In this document: positions 4,994 through 7,669 of the stretch, in pieces
Layout: each line of letters begins with the position of its first letter
Position numbering within the stretch: position 1 is the first letter of the stretch
Assembly: GCA_036376595.1 (NCBI GenBank)
Contig: DASVAA010000112.1
Location: 1-7,669 of the forward strand
DNA length: 7,669 nt
Source: SMAG-U1939 sp036376595
Lineage (GTDB): Bacteria > Chloroflexota > Ktedonobacteria > Ktedonobacterales > JADMIN01
Reading direction: 5' to 3'
Translations under genes and position numbers: made by a program
Notes under the pieces: model-generated
What the model was told of the DNA's origin: nothing
What the model saw: only the letters and a program-made list of their open reading frames with translations
Database searches by the model: none

Positions 4994-7500
4994 GGGTTGA
5001 GCTGGAGGTAGCTGGCCGTCGCGTGCGTCACCGCCTGGGCCGAGAACGCCATCTGCTGATACGTGCCGTCCTTCCACAGCGGGATCAGGTCGCTGTAGTG
5101 GGCCGAGTACGGCTGCCCCGACTCACCGGTGGTCGTCACCCACAGCGAGGCGTCAAGGTTGCTCAGGTCAATGATCTCGCGCATCGAGGGTACCGCGCGC
5201 TGATCGTAGCTCGGCGGCACATCCGAGAAGCCGCCGTCACCGCCGACGTTGATCGTCACCGCGCCGCCCGAACGAGCGACGGTGCCCACGCCGAAGACCA
5301 GGTTCAGCGGCTGGACCGAGGCAAGCGGGTGGTCGAAGTGCGCCTGATGGATCTGGCCCCAGGTCGGCAGCGTCCCGTTCGCGCCGCGGAGCTGGCCCAT
5401 CGCCCAGGCCAGCGCGCCGGCGATCGCCTTGTCGCGCGCGGCGGGAGAAGCAAAGAATGGCGGCGTGGGACTGGCGACCTGCTCCAGCAGCAGCGAGTAG
5501 AGGCCACTGGACGAGTAGTTCGAGCGGTACAGCTCATAGAGTTTCTGGCCCATCAGCGGCAGCAGCATCGAGCGCAGCAGCTCGCCGGTGGCGACCTCAT
5601 AGACCGCGGCGGCGGTGCTGCTCGCGTCCATGCGCCCGTTCCAGCCGGTCAGCGCCTGTGCCGCGGTGGCCGCGTCCCCGCCCGCGACATGCCCTGCCGC
5701 GATATAGGCCGGCACGAGCTGCGCAGTGGGGATCGCGTAGACGTCGGTCTGGATCGCCGCGAAGTCGTTGGGCGAGAGCAATTGCGTCGCGCTCAGCAGG
5801 TCTACGATGCGCCGCGCGCGGTAGCCCTGGTCCCAGCTCGCGGTGACGTAGATCGGGTAGTCGTCGGGCACGATCTGGTTGTTGGCCGTGGCGATGATAT
5901 GCGTGGGCGGATTGAAGAGCCGCGGCATATCGGCCTGGGGCACATAGCCGCGCCACTCGTAGGTCGGGTCGGTCCCGTCCACCGGCAGCGTGTCGTTCTC
6001 AGGATCGCGAATCGGCAGCAGGCCCGACATGCGGTAGCCGATGTTGCCGGCAGTGTCGGCGTAGACGAAGTTCTGGCTGATCGAGATGTCGTCCACCGCG
6101 GCATTGAACTGCTGCCAGTCGGTAGCCTTGTCAAGCTCGTAGAAGCCCTCGAAGGTATAGATCGGCTGTAGCGCCGTCCATTTGAGCGCCACGTCAGGGT
6201 AGCCCTTGAGGTCGCTGACCGCCGAGTTGAGCAGCGGGCCGTGCTGCGTCGAGCGGACGGTGAACGTCACCGGCGCGCCGCCGCGCACAGCGATCGTCTC
6301 GGTGCGCGTCTGGAGCGGGCGCCAGACGCCATGATAGAGATACATCCCCGGATGGTTGGCCGGGTCGAGTGTCTCCAGATAGAGGTCGGTATCGTCGGCG
6401 CCGACGTTGGTGACACCCCAGGCGATGAAGTCGTTGTGGCCGATGATCACGCCGGGCGTGCCAGGGAATGAGAAGCCGATCGCGTCGAGACCGCCGCCGC
6501 GCAGGGCCACCTCGTACCAGATGGAGGGCATGTTGATGCCCAGGTGCGGATCGTTGGCGAGCAGCGGCTTGCCGGTTGTGGTGCGCGTGCCGTCCACCAC
6601 CCAGTCGTTGCTGCCCAGTGAGTCGCTGATGTCGCCGAGCAGGTCATGCACCACGCTCGCGCCGCGCAGTAGGTCGGGCGAGAGGCTGGCGAAGGCGCGC
6701 GCGACGGCAGCGGATGGCGCCGCCTGTGTGGCCGCGGCGAGCGGATTGGGCACCGCGACATCCGGCGGAATGTTGACCGAGGGGTTGAGCGGGGCGGCAT
6801 TGCCGCCGGCGGTGAAGAGCGTAGGGTTGGCGTTAGGGTACGGCGGGAAGAGCGCGCTGGAGAGATCTGGGCCGAGCTTGGCGAGCAGCATCGCCCGTGT
6901 GTATTTGTAGTACCACTGATTGTCGAGCGAGAGCGCCACCACGCGGCCGTAGGCCAGCGAGTCGAGCGGCGTCCACGCACGCGGGGAATCGCCGAGGATC
7001 GTGAATTCGAGCGGCAGCGAGTTGTGATGGGCGTTGAGGAAGGCATTTACGCCGTCGCTGTAGGCTTGCAGCTCGCCCTTGGTCGTGGGGTCCAGGCCGG
7101 CCAGCTCGTCGCGCGCGGCGTCTTCGAGGTCGAGCGTGCGCAGGAACCCATCGGCGTCGATCAGGCTGTTGTCATCGCCCGCCCCGAACAGCTCCGCCAG
7201 ACGCCCGGCCGCCACATCGCGGTTGAATTCCATCTGAAAGAGGCGGTCCTGCGCGGTGACATACCCTTGAGCGAAGGCCACGTCGTGGAGCGTCTGCCCG
7301 GTGATGTGCGGCACGCCCCAGCGGTCGCGGATCACCGACACCGGCGCCTGCAAGCCACTCAGCGTGAGCGTGCCGGAGGTCTGCGGCAGCGTGCGCCCGA
7401 CGAAGAGCACCGCGCCGCCGGACAGCACGAGCGCCAGCGCGACGAGCACCGCCAGCACGGTGACCAGGATGCGGCCCAGGACGGAGAAGAGCTTGCGCAT
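4990..7500 (-). CDS. Penicillin acylase family protein (N-terminal nucleophile amidohydrolase), membrane-anchored precursor
   Basis: This 836-residue protein is a member of the penicillin G acylase/AHL acylase family, made as a precursor that cuts itself before an N-terminal serine. A hydrophobic segment at about 10-35 after MRKLF is a signal peptide or anchor, so it acts outside the membrane. The alpha-chain region includes VIRDRWGVPHI (56-66) and QDRLFQME (84-91). The autoprocessing site is G296-S297 in LGSNDW, with S297 the nucleophile. Further marks are NDPHL (316-320), GADDTD (367-372) as likely calcium ligands, HGP (420-422), the ANN oxyanion asparagine region (539-541), and R561/R563/R564 in the WDQGYRARR segment. 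Family members cleave amide-linked acyl groups from beta-lactams, acyl-homoserine lactones or lipopeptides, and the substrate here cannot be told. ATG 7500 follows GAGGT by six bases. The GTG/ATG-open frame to 7530 adds only hydrophilic residues. Confidence 0.95.
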   Translation of the reverse strand: MRKLFSVLGRILVTVLAVLVALALVLSGGAVLFVGRTLPQTSGTLTLSGLQAPVSVIRDRWGVPHITGQTLHDVAFAQGYVTAQDRLFQMEFNRDVAAGRLAELFGAGDDNSLIDADGFLRTLDLEDAARDELAGLDPTTKGELQAYSDGVNAFLNAHHNSLPLEFTILGDSPRAWTPLDSLAYGRVVALSLDNQWYYKYTRAMLLAKLGPDLSSALFPPYPNANPTLFTAGGNAAPLNPSVNIPPDVAVPNPLAAATQAAPSAAVARAFASLSPDLLRGASVVHDLLGDISDSLGSNDWVVDGTRTTTGKPLLANDPHLGINMPSIWYEVALRGGGLDAIGFSFPGTPGVIIGHNDFIAWGVTNVGADDTDLYLETLDPANHPGMYLYHGVWRPLQTRTETIAVRGGAPVTFTVRSTQHGPLLNSAVSDLKGYPDVALKWTALQPIYTFEGFYELDKATDWQQFNAAVDDISISQNFVYADTAGNIGYRMSGLLPIRDPENDTLPVDGTDPTYEWRGYVPQADMPRLFNPPTHIIATANNQIVPDDYPIYVTASWDQGYRARRIVDLLSATQLLSPNDFAAIQTDVYAIPTAQLVPAYIAAGHVAGGDAATAAQALTGWNGRMDASSTAAAVYEVATGELLRSMLLPLMGQKLYELYRSNYSSSGLYSLLLEQVASPTPPFFASPAARDKAIAGALAWAMGQLRGANGTLPTWGQIHQAHFDHPLASVQPLNLVFGVGTVARSGGAVTINVGGDGGFSDVPPSYDQRAVPSMREIIDLSNLDASLWVTTTGESGQPYSAHYSDLIPLWKDGTYQQMAFSAQAVTHATASYLQLNP

Positions 7501-7517
7501 GGCACGACCTCGGTGGT

Positions 7518-7555
7518 ATCGTACAAGCACTATCGAGATATATCGAAAAGTGCAA
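7518..7555 (-). promoter_or_regulatory. Candidate promoter/operator region of the acylase
   Basis: The only AT-rich stretch near the acylase start contains an imperfect 14-bp palindrome, TCGA-GATATA-TCGA (7533-7546, six of seven pairs), and two TATCGA copies 10 bases apart (7531 and 7541). On the minus strand, TCGATA (7541-7546) and TACGAT (7518-7523) are 17 bases apart and match four of six bases of each consensus hexamer. An alternative -35 TTGCAC lies at 7550-7555. A regulator at the palindrome would overlap the promoter. Farther upstream, 7556-7669 shows no gene, only a CCCGC-G-GCGGG dyad (7561-7571). Confidence 0.35.
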
Positions 7556-7669
7556 CCCGTCCCGCGGCGGGCACGTAGATAGCGGCAGGGAGGGCACAGG
7601 CGGTGCAGACCAGGCGGCAGGGCTGGCGGGAATGTGCCGCCGGTTGCCGCCCAGTCTAGCAGGTTGCCG

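Noticed and set aside
5023..6171. Long plus-strand open frame (382 codons) inside the acylase gene
   Set aside because: It is an antisense shadow of a clearly conserved acylase. The composition is Arg/Val/His-rich and there is no family motif.

Overview
This is a GC-rich, gene-dense bacterial chromosome segment with no phage, insertion sequence, tRNA, rRNA or CRISPR visible. The mix of genes suggests a high-GC soil or environmental bacterium of Chloroflexota or a related lineage. The clues are a membrane-anchored penicillin-acylase homologue, an 'MHPYEM'-type PadR regulator, a stand-alone ACAD10/11-like phosphotransferase, and GCGAAG/GCGGAG-type intergenic repeats. This taxonomic call is inference, not proof.

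Layout. Bases 1-399 (+) hold the C-terminal half of a UbiA-family membrane prenyltransferase that begins before the window. It converges on a phosphotransferase gene (613-1665, -) across a short intergenic region packed with GCGAAG repeats. That region is bounded by a nearly perfect 25-bp inverted repeat. Upstream of the phosphotransferase, on the same strand, is a 34-codon ORF (1662-1766, -). It has a strong ribosome binding site and a start resembling an acyl-CoA dehydrogenase N-terminus, and it ends in an ATGA overlap with the phosphotransferase. I read it as a relic of a lost acyl-CoA dehydrogenase partner or as a leader ORF. The divergent gap to 2051 carries more repeats and a candidate promoter for murI (glutamate racemase, 2052-2945, +), which appears to be a single-gene unit making D-glutamate for peptidoglycan.

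The remaining genes are all on the minus strand, in transcription order: penicillin acylase family protein (7500 to 4990), a possible 37-residue ORF overlapping its stop (4993 to 4880), a PadR-type regulator with a good sigma-70-like promoter (4683 to 4021), and an alpha/beta hydrolase (3950 to 3045). PadR and the hydrolase probably form a two-gene operon. The 70-bp gap between them contains three palindromes within 30 bp. The acylase probably has its own promoter, with an AT-rich imperfect palindrome at 7533-7546. PadR control of the hydrolase, and perhaps of the acylase, is plausible from position but is not shown by the sequence.

Most of the window is recognisable housekeeping or accessory metabolism. 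The points most worth a second look are the acyl-CoA dehydrogenase-like relic, the repeat family with its fixed 9-10/11-9 spacing in three gaps, the inverted repeat in the first gap, the small ORF after the acylase, and the palindrome cluster between padR and the hydrolase. I found no clear evidence of a wholly new system.
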